From Apostichopus japonicus (taxonomy: Eukaryota; Echinodermata; Holothuroidea; Aspidochirotida; Stichopodidae), in assembly GCF_037975245.1 (NCBI RefSeq), contig NC_092572.1, positions 8,263,501 through 8,327,500 on the forward strand: DNA of 64,000 nucleotides, given 5' to 3'. Numbering within the stretch: position 1 is the stretch's first letter; each line of letters opens with the position of its first letter. The notes below the pieces were generated by a model. It did no database searches. It saw only the letters and a list, made by a program, of their open reading frames with translations, and was not told where the DNA came from. Below are positions 11,203 to 23,100 of this stretch, in pieces. The position numbers and the translations under genes are program-made.

Positions 11203-12876
11203 GTGACTCGCGTGACATTTTTACTAAAATTCCTCTCTATTTAATATCATTAAACAAATAAAGAAATTACCTGGGAGAAAAGCATTTATGAAGTCAGTAA
11301 GGTAAGCCTTAATGCTTACAACAGTAGACAAAAAATATTTATACCTCAAGTATTGGGGGTGAAATTGGCAAAAAACTAAACGTGACTCGCGTGACAGTTA
11401 CTATTAGCAAAAATCAGAACGCACACACAAATGTCTGATTTCTTATGTCTTATTAAAATATTTCCAATCACTTTTTGTAATCATACCGAAGTTGAAAAAC
11501 ACCTCTACCTCAATTGCTATGCAACTTTGAAAAAATGTTGTAACGCATGAAAATAACGATGAAGATGTATTGTGACTCGCGTGACAAGAAAACGTGACTC
11601 GCGTGACTAGTTCACTTTTCGGATAGTTCTAGACCAAATGCAGTAGTGAATCAAAGGTATAAATCTTGCATAGTGAAATATAACATTCATTGGTATAGAA
11701 AGTGTCCAATAAGTACTTCCCTTGGGAATATCCAGATGATATTATGTCCCCGAGTTACCTTCATGACTGCAGACAGTAGGTAATATACTGTACAGTTGTT
11801 CAGGCAATATATCTTGTCAATTAATATTTGTAACAACATTTAGTCTGTTGAAGTCACTCATTTGAGAGTTATAGAAGAAAAAGATCTATCAAAATGTGAT
11901 TCAAATTACCATTCTCATTTGTCATATTTGAATAAACCAAAAGTGTAATATTTGAGAAGATACATTCGCTCATAGGATTTTGGGAATGATTGAGCAGTTA
12001 AAACCTTAAGGTTGTCAAGTCATAGCACATGGCATTGCCAGATACAAATATAGATTGTTTTTGTATATTACTTAAAAATCAATGACAAGTGCTAACTTTC
12101 CAAATGTGGTGATAAAATAGGCATTATATTGCGAATAAATTTTCATGATTTTAAATTCTGATGCTTCAAATAAAATTATCATAATTAGTTGCATTATGTG
12201 TGCCCATATTATTCAAGTTGCCTAATTAAAGGGGAATGCATATATAATATCTTTAATCAGTGATTCATTCATCAAACTATAACATCCCTGCAAATTTCAC
12301 ACAGTAAATAGGTAGAAATACTATCTTGATTTGACGTGACTCGCGTGACGTGACTCGCGTGACATTCGTAAAGGGTGATTTTCTGCAAAATTTGAATATC
12401 TTCTGAAAAGGAAAATTCAGTAATCCTTTTGGTATCTATGTGAAGACATGATATTCATTATTTTGAGTAAAACTATTGTGCAGGCAAGGAGAAAAAAAAA
12501 ACAGTCAATTTTGTGACTCACGTGGCAGTAAATCGAGGGTGTTTACTGTTTTCAATTTACCACTGTTGTCTAATGCCTTGATGTCAAAATAAAATTGAAG
12601 CTATAAAGTGAGCACTATGCTATAGCAAATATAATTAGTCCAACACACAGTTAATAGGTAGAAACACTATCTTGAATTGACGTGATTCGCGTGACGTGAC
12701 TCGCGTGACATTCGTAAAGGGTGATTTTCCGCAAAATTTGAATACCTTCTGGAAAGGAAAATTCAGTAATCCTTTTGGTATCTATGTGAAGACTTGATAT
12801 TCATTATTTGGAGTAAAACTATTATGCAGGCAAGGAGAAAAAAAACAAAAACAGTAAATTTTGTGACTCGCGTGAC
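11203..12876 (+). promoter_or_regulatory. Array of ten GTGACTCGCGTGAC motifs
   Basis: Copies start at 11203, 11382, 11572, 11594, 12336, 12350, 12513, 12682, 12696 and 12863. Eight are exact; 12513 (GTGACTCACGTGGC) and 12682 (GTGATTCGCGTGAC) are variants. All are on the plus strand. Each is a direct repeat GTGAC-TCGC-GTGAC, and two pairs are abutted head to tail. The core TGACTC resembles an AP-1/bZIP half site. The role is inferred: protein-binding array, enhancer, insulator or RNA element. Confidence 0.8.
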
Positions 12877-12987
12877 AGTAAATCGAGGGTGTTTTCAACT
12901 CACCACTATTGTCTAATGTCTTGATGTAGAAAAAAATTGAAGCTATTAAGTGAGCACTATGCTATAGCAAATATAATTAGTCCAAAA
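12298..12987 (+). repeat. Tandem duplication of about 346 bp inside the LTR element
   Basis: Sequence from about 12298 to 12643 is repeated from about 12644 to 12987 (for example AGGTAGAAA at 12310 and 12656). Each unit holds two abutted motifs and one further motif. The units differ by several substitutions and short indels, so they are older than the LTR divergence. Confidence 0.8.
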
Positions 12988-14046
12988 CACTGATGATACC
13001 TATGATTAATATGTACAAATCTGCACAAAATGAAATTTCACTGTATTTTTCATAATTTAGTTACTACGGGAACCATTTGTTATTAACGACCCCATAATCA
13101 AACAAATGATGTTTCTGGGGTGAAAAAATTATTTTTAGTAACTACAAGTATTCTATTTATTGGAAACTTATACAATTTTAATGTACAATGATTTTAAATT
13201 TTTTGGTATGATGTTGACCTTATCATGGAATTGACCATATATTTTCTTTTCCTCAAATATTCATGCAAAAGTTTAATTTCTTCATGAAGCAAAAAGTTGA
13301 AAAGTCAAGATGTTAAGTATTATGTAAATTTGAAGAAAGATTTGTTGATGTCATAGTCTATGGGGTCTCTTTTATGGTATCGAATATCTAGTACTTTGGT
13401 ACTTTACTAGACTATCATTCGGAGTGCATACCTAGGGTCGCCATGCTATCGAGTCACATTTTGTTGATTTTCTTGAAGTGGATGTATATGATTCACAAGG
13501 TTTCCAAGCAGTTTTGAAACTATGACTTCATTAAAGAGGTTTTGTAAATGAGTTTGTAATATTTTAAGGTTCTTTTTTATATATACGATTTTTTTATGGA
13601 ACGCTAAGGTGTTCTGTTCAGTTAAAAGATGACTAAGTCAAGTATTCTCTGATCTCACCCCAATCACGGCATGATTTCACTTTTGATATGGATGTATTAT
13701 TGATGTATGAAATGCATAAATGTATTTTGTAAGAGATACTGCATATTTTGCTGTCATGTAACTTTAAGATACCTTAATGATATCTTTTATTTTTTTAGAT
13801 TACATCATATGATGTCATCAATATTGAAGGGGTACACAAAAAATTTTCATGGAGATAGTGTCAATGTATATACCATATGATCATTTTAATATTCGTAACC
13901 AAGATGTTAACCTTTGAGATATATGAAGGCCATTTATTGAAGTCAATGAATATTAGTGAATGTGCTTACAGTACTCTACCTTCTTGAAATAATGATAAGT
14001 TAAAGCAGTATGATGTTAAAATTTTGGAGTATCCAAAAATTTTAAA

Positions 14047-14059
14047 AGATTGAGGGGGA
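14047..14059 (+). promoter_or_regulatory. Polypurine tract of the LTR element
   Basis: The tract AGATTGAGGGGGA ends exactly at the 3' LTR boundary, as expected for the plus-strand primer. Confidence 0.7.
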
Positions 14060-14747
14060 TGTTATGAAATAGTGATACCATCTCTTTGATGTTACCGAAA
14101 CACTCCATCGAGACACCTTACAGGCCTCTTATGTATTTATCTAGGTCATGGATTCAGTTTTCCCACGAGAAGTTTTTAACTATCTTATTGAATCTTGGTA
14201 CAGGGCCTTTTCCCAAAATAGATTCCATTATGTCTGTGGAACATTCGAGAAGGTTCTCTCACGTGGTATGGAAGTTTCCATAGAAAGGGGATGGACTTCC
14301 AAACTCCCAACCAATCAGGGCAGATCAGTGCCAGCGCACTTATTTTTATATCGTTAAGTTAATACAGGATGGTCAGGTTATTGGCTGCCTACTGATTATG
14401 CGCAGTGGGATTTTATAGAAGTAGGGTATAAAAGGAAAAGGGGGCCGAAAGTTTATCACTCCGCCGAAAGTTCATCACTCCCTCTAATTGCGTAATTGAC
14501 GGAGTCAAGTAAAATCATGGTAATTTAGTTTTATTTGTAAAGAGAATCGACAGAGAAGAAATTATACCGAATCAATAATCAAATCCTATCTTGTCAAATT
14601 GTTTTTCTGTGAACTCATTGTTTTCTTCCGTTCGAGACATCTCCTGAAGAAGCATAAATACGGCATCAAGATAACCCCAGTACCTTTCTATCGCGAGTCC
14701 CGATATAGTTTTACTATCGGAGGAAGCGGGCTCGTCACAATATTACA
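14060..14747 (+). repeat. 3' LTR
   Basis: Same 688 bp as the 5' LTR except for two substitutions about 9 bases apart near 14511-14520. It follows a polypurine tract directly. Confidence 0.92.
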
Positions 14748-15305
14748 ATAAGTTGTTTGAAAAATGTCAGAAAATCCCTTTAACTTATGATTCTTGAAAA
14801 TGTTTACTCAAATCGGCTTTACTTACACAGCAGCAAAACAATGAAATTCACTACCAAAAAGATTTAAAAATGCAAACAACTTACAAAGGTTTATTTAAGT
14901 TATGTCATGCTTTATGTACTTTTTGAGCTTTTCGTCATAAGAAAGTTTGACACCATTTATCGTGTACATTGTTCATTGAACTTTTTGCACTTTTACACAA
15001 GAAAATGTCAAAATTGCAAAAAAAAGAGAAGACTGGTTGGTAAAATACATGTCACTGCGGAAATCACTTCACATACCTCTGAATTTTACATTAACTGCTT
15101 GCTGTTGCTTTAAATTTGCGTATATGTTCTAAATGTTCTGTCTTTGAAGTTCTCCTTTGTAATATAAATGATTCGTCAAACAGCTTACAATTTGCTTCAA
15201 TCCTCAATGAAATCCCAAGGTTCGGAAATATCATCATTATTAAGCACTTACATAATAATTACAACAGGGTTGTTACTATTAAAAGAATCTGCATCAAATA
15301 TTAAG

Positions 15306-15351
15306 ATGGAGCTAGGACTCACTGCAATACTACTGATCCTATTCAGTTCAG
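15306..15351 (+). CDS. Candidate signal-peptide exon (older copy), gene B alternative 5' end
   Basis: ATG opens MELGLTAILLILFSSG, a good signal peptide, and the exon can end in phase 1 at TTCAG|GTTCTT. It is clearly homologous, with its 5' flank, to the signal exons at 38488 and 57017. Read without splicing it stops after 38 residues. No convincing linker exon follows, so it may be a dead first exon or an alternative promoter. Confidence 0.45.
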
Positions 15352-18300
15352 GTTCTTTCGTTCTTGCATCACCTTCAATTTCAAGACTTAAAATAACTGC
15401 ATGTACTGACTTTGACCACTAGCTAAGGTTTATTTGAACTGCTCTCGCATTTATATAGGTTTAGTTCCGACAAGAGTAATTCTGTCTTCGGTCGAGATAA
15501 ACACCTTTAACGTTGTCAGTACATGTTGCATATTTGCTTAGTTGACTAATTTGAACAGAAAATGTCATTCTTACAGTTGAATACCATGGATATGAAAGCA
15601 TTGTGTAAAATTAGCTATAGCCAAAGGACCATGTTCAATCTGACAGTTGTTTACTATGTATATGGAACCTCGTGCCTAAAAAACCCAATGCTGCACCCAC
15701 TCTAGAGACCTATCGACTGAAACTGGAAATAAATATAAGACATTTGAAAAGAAAATGTATGTTTCATTAAGACTGCAACGTATTGCGTGGCAAAATGGGA
15801 CTTGGTTGAGTGTCTGCCAGTGGAATTCACACAGAACAAACAATGATAACAATTCCAAATATACTTGAAGTAACATTAAAACTAATGAAATATATTTATA
15901 CATATTTAAATAGCCAGTCATGTATAGCAATTACGGACAAATGGTAACTATACGAAAAAAATCCCTTTTATAGAAAATGCCGCAACGCGCAAGCTTGAAA
16001 CTCAGAAGTCACTTTCTTAAGAATCATGCACTACTTAATACTGCAATTGGAAAAATTAATATACCCAAAGGGGTAAAAATGTATTATGCTTTCATAATGA
16101 TTGTTTTCAACTGTTTATAGTAAAAGAAAGATCATTATCAATTATTGATCATGTTCTTTTTCAACAACGTATAGTCGTATATAGTTTTATTACATGGTGG
16201 ACCTAATCATTTCATATGATGACTTTCTTTATTACTATATACGTTGTCAAGACGTTCATTTCAGCTATTAAAATAGCTCGCACATGACTTGTACGTAATG
16301 TATTATCAAGTAGGCTTCCCTCCTTACTTCTTATATTTGAATCTTTTGCTGCCGTGTATTAAAAGCTTTGTATTGTGTTAGACAAAGGATCTTCTACCAG
16401 CGAGATTGCTTCAATTAAATAGATCAGACTAATGAATTAAAAAAGATGTAGTGTCCGCCAAAAAGTAATATACTGCTTTCTTTCATTTTAAAATCAAATG
16501 CCCAATTTCATCACTTGTTTTGCATATTTTGTGGATCACGGAAAGGTTGCACGTTTTAAACCTTAATTGTTAACACCAATAAACCGAACCGTAACTATTG
16601 ACATGTTTTTTTGTGTGCACGTGTTTGCACTATAATCTTACGATTATAGAAATGCATTTTTTGTGTGCAAAGTTTGACAGCAACAAATAACATCGTTGTG
16701 ATTGTTTATAATTTACAATATAGTTACAATCTTATGGACCGTCGCTAAGGCTACATATTATATGATATAATGCTTTAATATACATGATATTTATGCAAGC
16801 AAATATGTAAGTTCAGTATACACCCAGATGCCTTAGGAGTTCAACTGTAAATGCATTTTAAAGTAAAGAAGAGTACTCAAACAGCGACTCACGCAAAATA
16901 AATTAATGTTTCATTTTAATATGAGCTGTCGGTTAAAGAGAATTAAATAAAATATTAACATGATATGGAGAGGGTGTTTGATCATATGTCATCATCCTAC
17001 TTTCAATCAGAGGACATTTCCTTAAAGCAATCAATTGTTTTCTTCAAAATGGCTTTCTTGCCAAGACATTGACAGAAGTGTAAAATGAGATATATAATTT
17101 AATTTAATTTCTTTGTATTTATTAAGGAGCAATCTCTATCACCATCTAGCATCATTATTCTAGTTATCCCTAATTTTATATCTCATAGTGGAATATTGTT
17201 CTTTTTGTCTTCAGTAAAATAATGTAACTGATTCAATGGTTACGTAATAAAAGTTTCAATAAAAGACGGATGCAAAAGAAATTGAAATGTTCTTTTATGA
17301 TGTAATAATATAGTATATATGTTATAATTAATTGTACACCAACTATTTTTTAATTTTAATTTAACCCCCAGGACGATGAAGCATCTTGGCTCCCATCACA
17401 AAAATGATGGTTGGTGCCCTGCGTAGTGATTAACTTTGATCAAACTGATTGCAACCTAAAAGATCCTTTGCGCTAACATCGAATATGAGATATACATAGT
17501 CGCAGATTTGCTACTTCAACGTCGGTTTTGCCCTTCACTTAATTAGGTAGGGTATTTCTAGGGCCGACAAATTGAATCGTGAGAACTTATTGAATTACAA
17601 GTCAAAATATCCTAACACAAGTATTCCGCTTTTGCCCAAATACAATCCCCTCATCAACTCCATATGAGAACTATCAAACGGTCAATCTGTAGGAGAATCG
17701 TTTAAGGTACCCCCATACTAGCTTTCCGTCCCCCTAACCTTCGATTCACTCACTTTTTCCAGATTTCCCAACCCAGTTTCTACCTCCCTAAGCAATTTCC
17801 GTTGCGAAAAACCTCGCTGCCACATATGCTCTCATATTTTCCCTGACACTATGGTCAAATTCCCAGTATCGACTATGGTCTCTTGTGATTCTGAATTCAT
17901 TCAGTTCTGTAGTAGTCAGATGTGAGTAAATATCTCATCTTGTTAGGATAGAACGGTTGGAAATGGTAATTTTCGATTTTTCTTTCATTTTCTTTATTTG
18001 TGTATGAAGAATAATTCCAGGTTTTCCTTTTACCGGAATAATAACAAAAACAACATTCCAAGAAATACATGCTAGAGTTTGGTAAAAGAGTAATTACCTG
18101 TCAGGGGAAGAGTCATTTGTTAAAACAGAGGTAATGAACCAACTTTTTTGAAAGTAACACTAAATCAATTGTTCCGAGAAAAAAAAACCCCGAAAGGGTT
18201 TTATAGAGGAAACACCAGACCATGGTTGCAGCAACTCAGTTTTAATGAAACACGAAAAGTGGGTATCACTCTTAACCTATCACACGATTAATCCGAGGAA

Positions 18301-20051
18301 ATACAAATATTCGTCCCAGCAACTTCCTAACATTTTGCCAGTAAATTTTGCAGAATTTTTTACAGTGTACACCATGATTTTTTCTCCATTATCTGAAAGG
18401 TCGTTCTTTATTCGAGTGGCTTGAAACAAACTGAGTTAGTCAAAATTAAGGAGACCATGATAAATGCCTCCATTCCACTTCCTGTCTGGACTTCAATCAT
18501 TTATTCAGTTGTATAAGCCTGTAGAAACTGAAGTGATTCTATCTAGCCACAGGGGGTATGTGACAGAATGTGACACTGCCAGGGAAAAGTAATTAAATAT
18601 CTATGTTTCATCGCCATTTCTGTTTCCACATCCGGTTGAAAAGAAGTAGAACAAGGTTTGTGATTACCTTTACCAAATATAATTTTTGTTAATAAAACGT
18701 TATCTTACTTACAATGATGCTGAATGATATTGAGAATGGCAGTTTGCATTGATGGCAATTAGAAAAATATCGTTTTCATGCAGAAAGAACCATTGTTTGC
18801 TGAGTGCTACAAAACATCCTTATTTTCAGGCTCACAGGTTTACAACAAATCTCACAAAGAAAAGGTTAACAATCACGTTACTATAATTATTTGTTTTCGA
18901 CAAAGGACAAAGGACTCAAATATACCCTCCCCTCAATTGGACCAAACAATGGTAAACAAAGAAAAAAGAGGAATTTCAACTAAACAGCTAGGTCAGTTTT
19001 ATAACGGCAAAATAAGACAAAATAACATGCAGTTGAAAATTGAGAAACTTGATTAATTTCCAACCAATCACGGAACTATTAGCGAAAGGTCGTGGTAAGT
19101 TTTGTTCATGTTTTATTTGAATTCTCCAGCCTTTACCCCTAACTATGATTACTAAAGTGATGGATGTCATATATAGAGTCACCTAAGTTAAATATACAGG
19201 ATGTAATCTGCAAAAACGGTTCACTGGAGATGAAGCACCTAGCTATAATACAATTCACAACTTTTACATACCACATGTACCACGAAATTGATAAAATCTA
19301 TCTTGTGTTTCAATATGAAACTTTCAAAATGACTGCAAATTGACATAGCTTAAGGCAAGGTGAACAGAAAGTGAATTCAGTCAGACAATCTTTTCCTTTG
19401 GTGCATGCAATTTTAGGATTATATCCCAATGTTGGATTAGTGAGAAACCAATTCGAAATAAGTATCATATGGATACCAGTACTTAATAACACGAAAAGTC
19501 AATACGTTTACTTACATACGTTTTATGCATATGTGGGCATATAATTTCTCATTAAACCGGAACAAAACACAAGGACATCTAGGCGCACATTTTGTATATG
19601 TTGGTGAAAATTGATTAACTTTTTTGTTTGATTGTTTTTCATAGTTGCCAGGGGAACCGATGGAACAATTTTCATATGGATACAATAATGGAAAAGAGAA
19701 AATATCGTAAAGGAAACATCGATTACTTCTCAATGAAATCTGCTAATAATTAAACATACTATTGTTGACGCACACATTTTAATATCTTGTAAGTCTCTCC
19801 TATCCTACTTACTATCGTCATTATTGCATTCATATCAGTTTGATAATATAACACAAAAGACTATTTAGACGATTGCAGAAAGTTCTTTTAGAAGAGTCTA
19901 ATAATCACACTTTATAATGAGTTTTATATATTTTTAATTTATTTTTGATATATAACCGTGTTGTAGAGCATGCAGTACATCTTTGTAAGCTTTCGGTGTA
20001 ATCGTTTTAACATATTTCCATCAATCCTTTAATCGGTAACCCACTAACAAG
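15352..20051. other. Intron or intergenic stretch, no gene recognised
   Basis: AT-rich. About 15740-16200 is a diverged copy of the F2 3' flank (GGCAAAATGGGA, ATACTTGAAGT, GATCATGTT). The rest holds no exon I can support; short frames such as 18778-19056 have no recognisable features. Confidence 0.5.
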
Positions 20052-20103
20052 ATGAAGAGGACCTGCTACTTACCTCTGATTGTCATTCTAGTGATCTCAG
20101 CAG
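20052..20103 (+). CDS. Candidate signal-peptide exon, gene B
   Basis: ATG with A at -3 opens MKRTCYLPLIVILVISAG, a hydrophobic leader ending in small residues. The exon ends in phase 1 at GCAG|GTTTGT, the same phase and nearly the same donor as the signal exons of genes C and D. A TATA-like stretch lies about 100 bp upstream near 19947. Confidence 0.5.
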
Positions 20104-23100
20104 GTTTGTGTTATTTTGTCCAGTTACAAAATTGTGGAATTTAATTTCCACTGATTAGTGTTGCTAAGCTTGAAGTATCCTAGAAGAGCATGGAATATAT
20201 ATATTACATACATATTTATTCACATAATATTTAGGAAGACTACCAGACCAACAACATTACGGGCAATTTACTGCACGGAATTGGAAAGATGGTTAAGGTT
20301 ACGGATTTAAGTTGTTGTATCGTCGGTACCCGTTTGTCATAATGTGTCCTCTAATAAAAGTGGTTATGTTATAGGGCGAAAATTATTATTTTCAATTTCT
20401 ACTAAAATTTTATCTCAAGTTGTATTTTTCAGCTGACATTAAAGTTGATAACAGTTTTAAAAATACTGAATATATATAGCATATATATAGCATATATAAC
20501 AATGTCACACTTGATTGTTGTACTTCAAGTTAATCTAAAGGAAAAGGAAGATCACTTAGCAAGAATACTTTAATTAGAGTCCGTGCGGACAATTTACTTG
20601 TTTTAAAAGAAAAGTTTTATTGCCAAAAAAATATCAGTTTATTGATGTTACTTATTCTATTATTTATTGATTCTAAACGAATCATCACGATAAAGTTGGC
20701 ATCAGCTGTTTGTTTTCGTTAAAGCGTAAACTGTGCTCTACAATGTCGTGTATAAACAAAGCGTTGTAACAAATAATGAATTGTTTGCTTTACGATGCAA
20801 GGAAACTTCGTGAACACAATACAATTTTCAGTGGAAGAAATATGTATTGTTTGAAATTTTGCTACTAATAATTACATAGTTATGCTGCAAATGAGTACAT
20901 ATAGGACTACCAATGTTCGTAACAGTAGACTATGAGTGGCAGGTGCATAATATTGTGAAGACAAGATCATACACCTATATTAACTCTTATCATCGTGTTA
21001 TACTTACATATGAGTATGAAATAGTATGAAATAAAAAAAATATGTGTCACGATTTGCATTGTACTCTCTAAGGGAAAAAAAGAGATTTTAAAATGGCGGC
21101 CTGCTGAATTAATGGCTCCCAGAGTCCGGCCTGATTTCGAAGCCACTGTTCAGAACCTCACTATATCACGTTTTTCGAATTTGTCAATTTTTGATTTACA
21201 TGTAAGTTAAGTAAATAAATAACGAAAACTTGAATGGGAAATAACATTAAAAACGAAAAAGGTGATAAAAAAAAGGATTTGAGTATATCCGATTTGATCT
21301 AGCGATCTCATAGTTGCAATTCCTGAACTCCACCAAGTGTTTAAAATACAAACACGCAGATCACTCCAAAAAACAGACTTTTCAAATTTTCAAACATCCA
21401 ATGTGAAGTATATGATTGATGCGACACTAAAATATTGTGCCATTTACATTAAAGTGTCGTTGGATTTAAGAAAATGATCGAAAAAACAACAAATAAAGCA
21501 TTTGCCATCATATGCTCTGTGTTTCTTCTTTGAAGGCTGGAAGCAAAGCAATGCACTATTAGTTTTGACAGGAAGAGTATAAATATTAGAGTATAAATAT
21601 TAAATACGTAGTTTGTAAAATAATTTATAAATACACATTTCATACCAAGTTTAGACATCAAATAATTTGTGATGATTGCAGCAGCTAATAGGCATTGATG
21701 GACTCTATAGCAGCAATATCTCTTGTTGATTATAATTAACCTGCATTTGTCTTCTTATTGCCATTACTCCCGGTCCTTAATGGTTTCTTAAAAATGAATG
21801 ACTTAATTATAATTTCCCTTAATTTCCCCTTTATCGGTACCAGAGGTTTATAATGCCTTGATGCAAAGCTTGACAGATCATATGTATTTACCACCAATTA
21901 AAAAATTTGACATCTTAATTTTTTTACCCTGTCTCATTTATTCACGATTATTAAACATGTATGTGGTACATCGATTACATTTAGAGTTCTGATAACAACA
22001 TAGGTATGTCATCTGAATGATACAAAGGAATTATTAACATAATGTGTAAATTGATTCTGAATTGAGTATTTCTTCTTCTCCACTAATACCGAAATATATG
22101 TATACATATCCAGAAAAACATAGATGATAAGCAGAGGTTAAGTCAAGAGTCGTAAAGTTCATTGATTGAATGAGAAAAACAAGTCCTTAATGCCATGTAT
22201 TTTCTACGAGCAAAGCTAGTAGAGTTTCGCTGTGAAGCAATGTGCTTCTCAACGTTAAGAATGAATTTCATTTTATAGAAGAAATTGTAGCAGTCAAGCT
22301 TAACATTATTTTGTTTACAATTGAAGATTAAGTATTTGATGTGAAGGATAAACAAATTCAATGGGTCGTAACCTGTTACCAGTTTACCAGTTTTAGTAAA
22401 CTGTCTACCAAAAAATTTCTGCTCGCAATCTAAAAAGAAATTAGACGTCACATGACAGGACCAGAATAAACGTTCAATAGTTTCCTCTTCAATATTGCAA
22501 AATGTACAGAGTGGAGAAGCCGCTATTTTCATTAAATTTAAAAGCCGATTGGTTCCTAAGATGCAGTGTAAGAATATGAATTGGAAATATTTTAGTTTTG
22601 CTCAGAAAGCGTACGGAAAGGCACATTAAATATCACTAACCAATCGTCTTGAGAGAAGTCAAAGGTAACGCTCCATTTAGAGCAGGCTTTTGGCGGGAGT
22701 GAAATACAGTCTATAAGGCGAGGATAGACTACTTGTGGCAATCTAGAAATGCTAGACATAAGATTGACAAGGTGATCTTGCTGTTCCTCGACACCGATTT
22801 CTAAACTGACAGAATCTCTCCAACTTCTAGGAATTGCAGAAATGATCCCATGAAAACAAGTAAAAGGATACCTTAATATCTTAAGTTTGGTTAGAAAAGC
22901 ATTGAAGGACAATGGCTTCCCATCTGGCAAAAATATATCCTTAACAAACAGTAAACCGGCAACGTGAAGTTTTTTGTCATGAACAATGGTATTATCAATT
23001 CTAATAAAATGATTATTCCAAAGGATTTGATCACCAAAGTGATCCGAAATATTCTTAAAGGTAACTTTACTCCAACTCATGCAAATTTGCTTAATGAAGA

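Larger units (their letters stand above)
10741..14059 (+). other. 3.3-kb noncoding 3' region of the LTR element
   Basis: No long reading frame occurs between pol and the 3' LTR. The region contains ten same-orientation copies of a 14-bp motif (11203-12876) and a tandem duplication of about 346 bp. The remainder is AT-rich. Confidence 0.8.
3543..14747 (+). mobile_element. Ty3/Gypsy-type LTR retrotransposon, 11.2 kb, nearly identical LTRs
   Basis: Two 688-bp LTRs (3543-4230 and 14060-14747) bound gag, a pol in the order protease, reverse transcriptase, RNase H, integrase, and a long 3' noncoding region. Both LTRs begin TGTTATG and end TTACA. ATAA occurs directly outside both ends (3539-3542 and 14748-14751), a 4-bp target duplication. 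The LTRs differ at two positions by eye, so insertion is recent. A purine tract ending TTGAGGGGGA abuts the 3' LTR. The element sits between lectin gene A and gene B. No envelope-like gene is seen. Two in-frame stops, one in gag and one in integrase, suggest this copy cannot make full-length proteins unless they are read through. Confidence 0.93.

Noticed and set aside
11203-12876. CRISPR-like array reading of the GTGACTCGCGTGAC repeats
   Set aside because: Spacing is irregular (14 to about 740 bp), the host is an animal, and the repeats lie inside a retrotransposon.
18183-18206. AAACCC-GGGTTT hairpin followed by T-rich DNA resembling a bacterial terminator
   Set aside because: The window is eukaryotic with introns; the hairpin is short and has no gene context.
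18778-19056. 92-codon plus-strand frame
   Set aside because: It is AT-rich, has no motif, leader or paralog and no supporting splice context.
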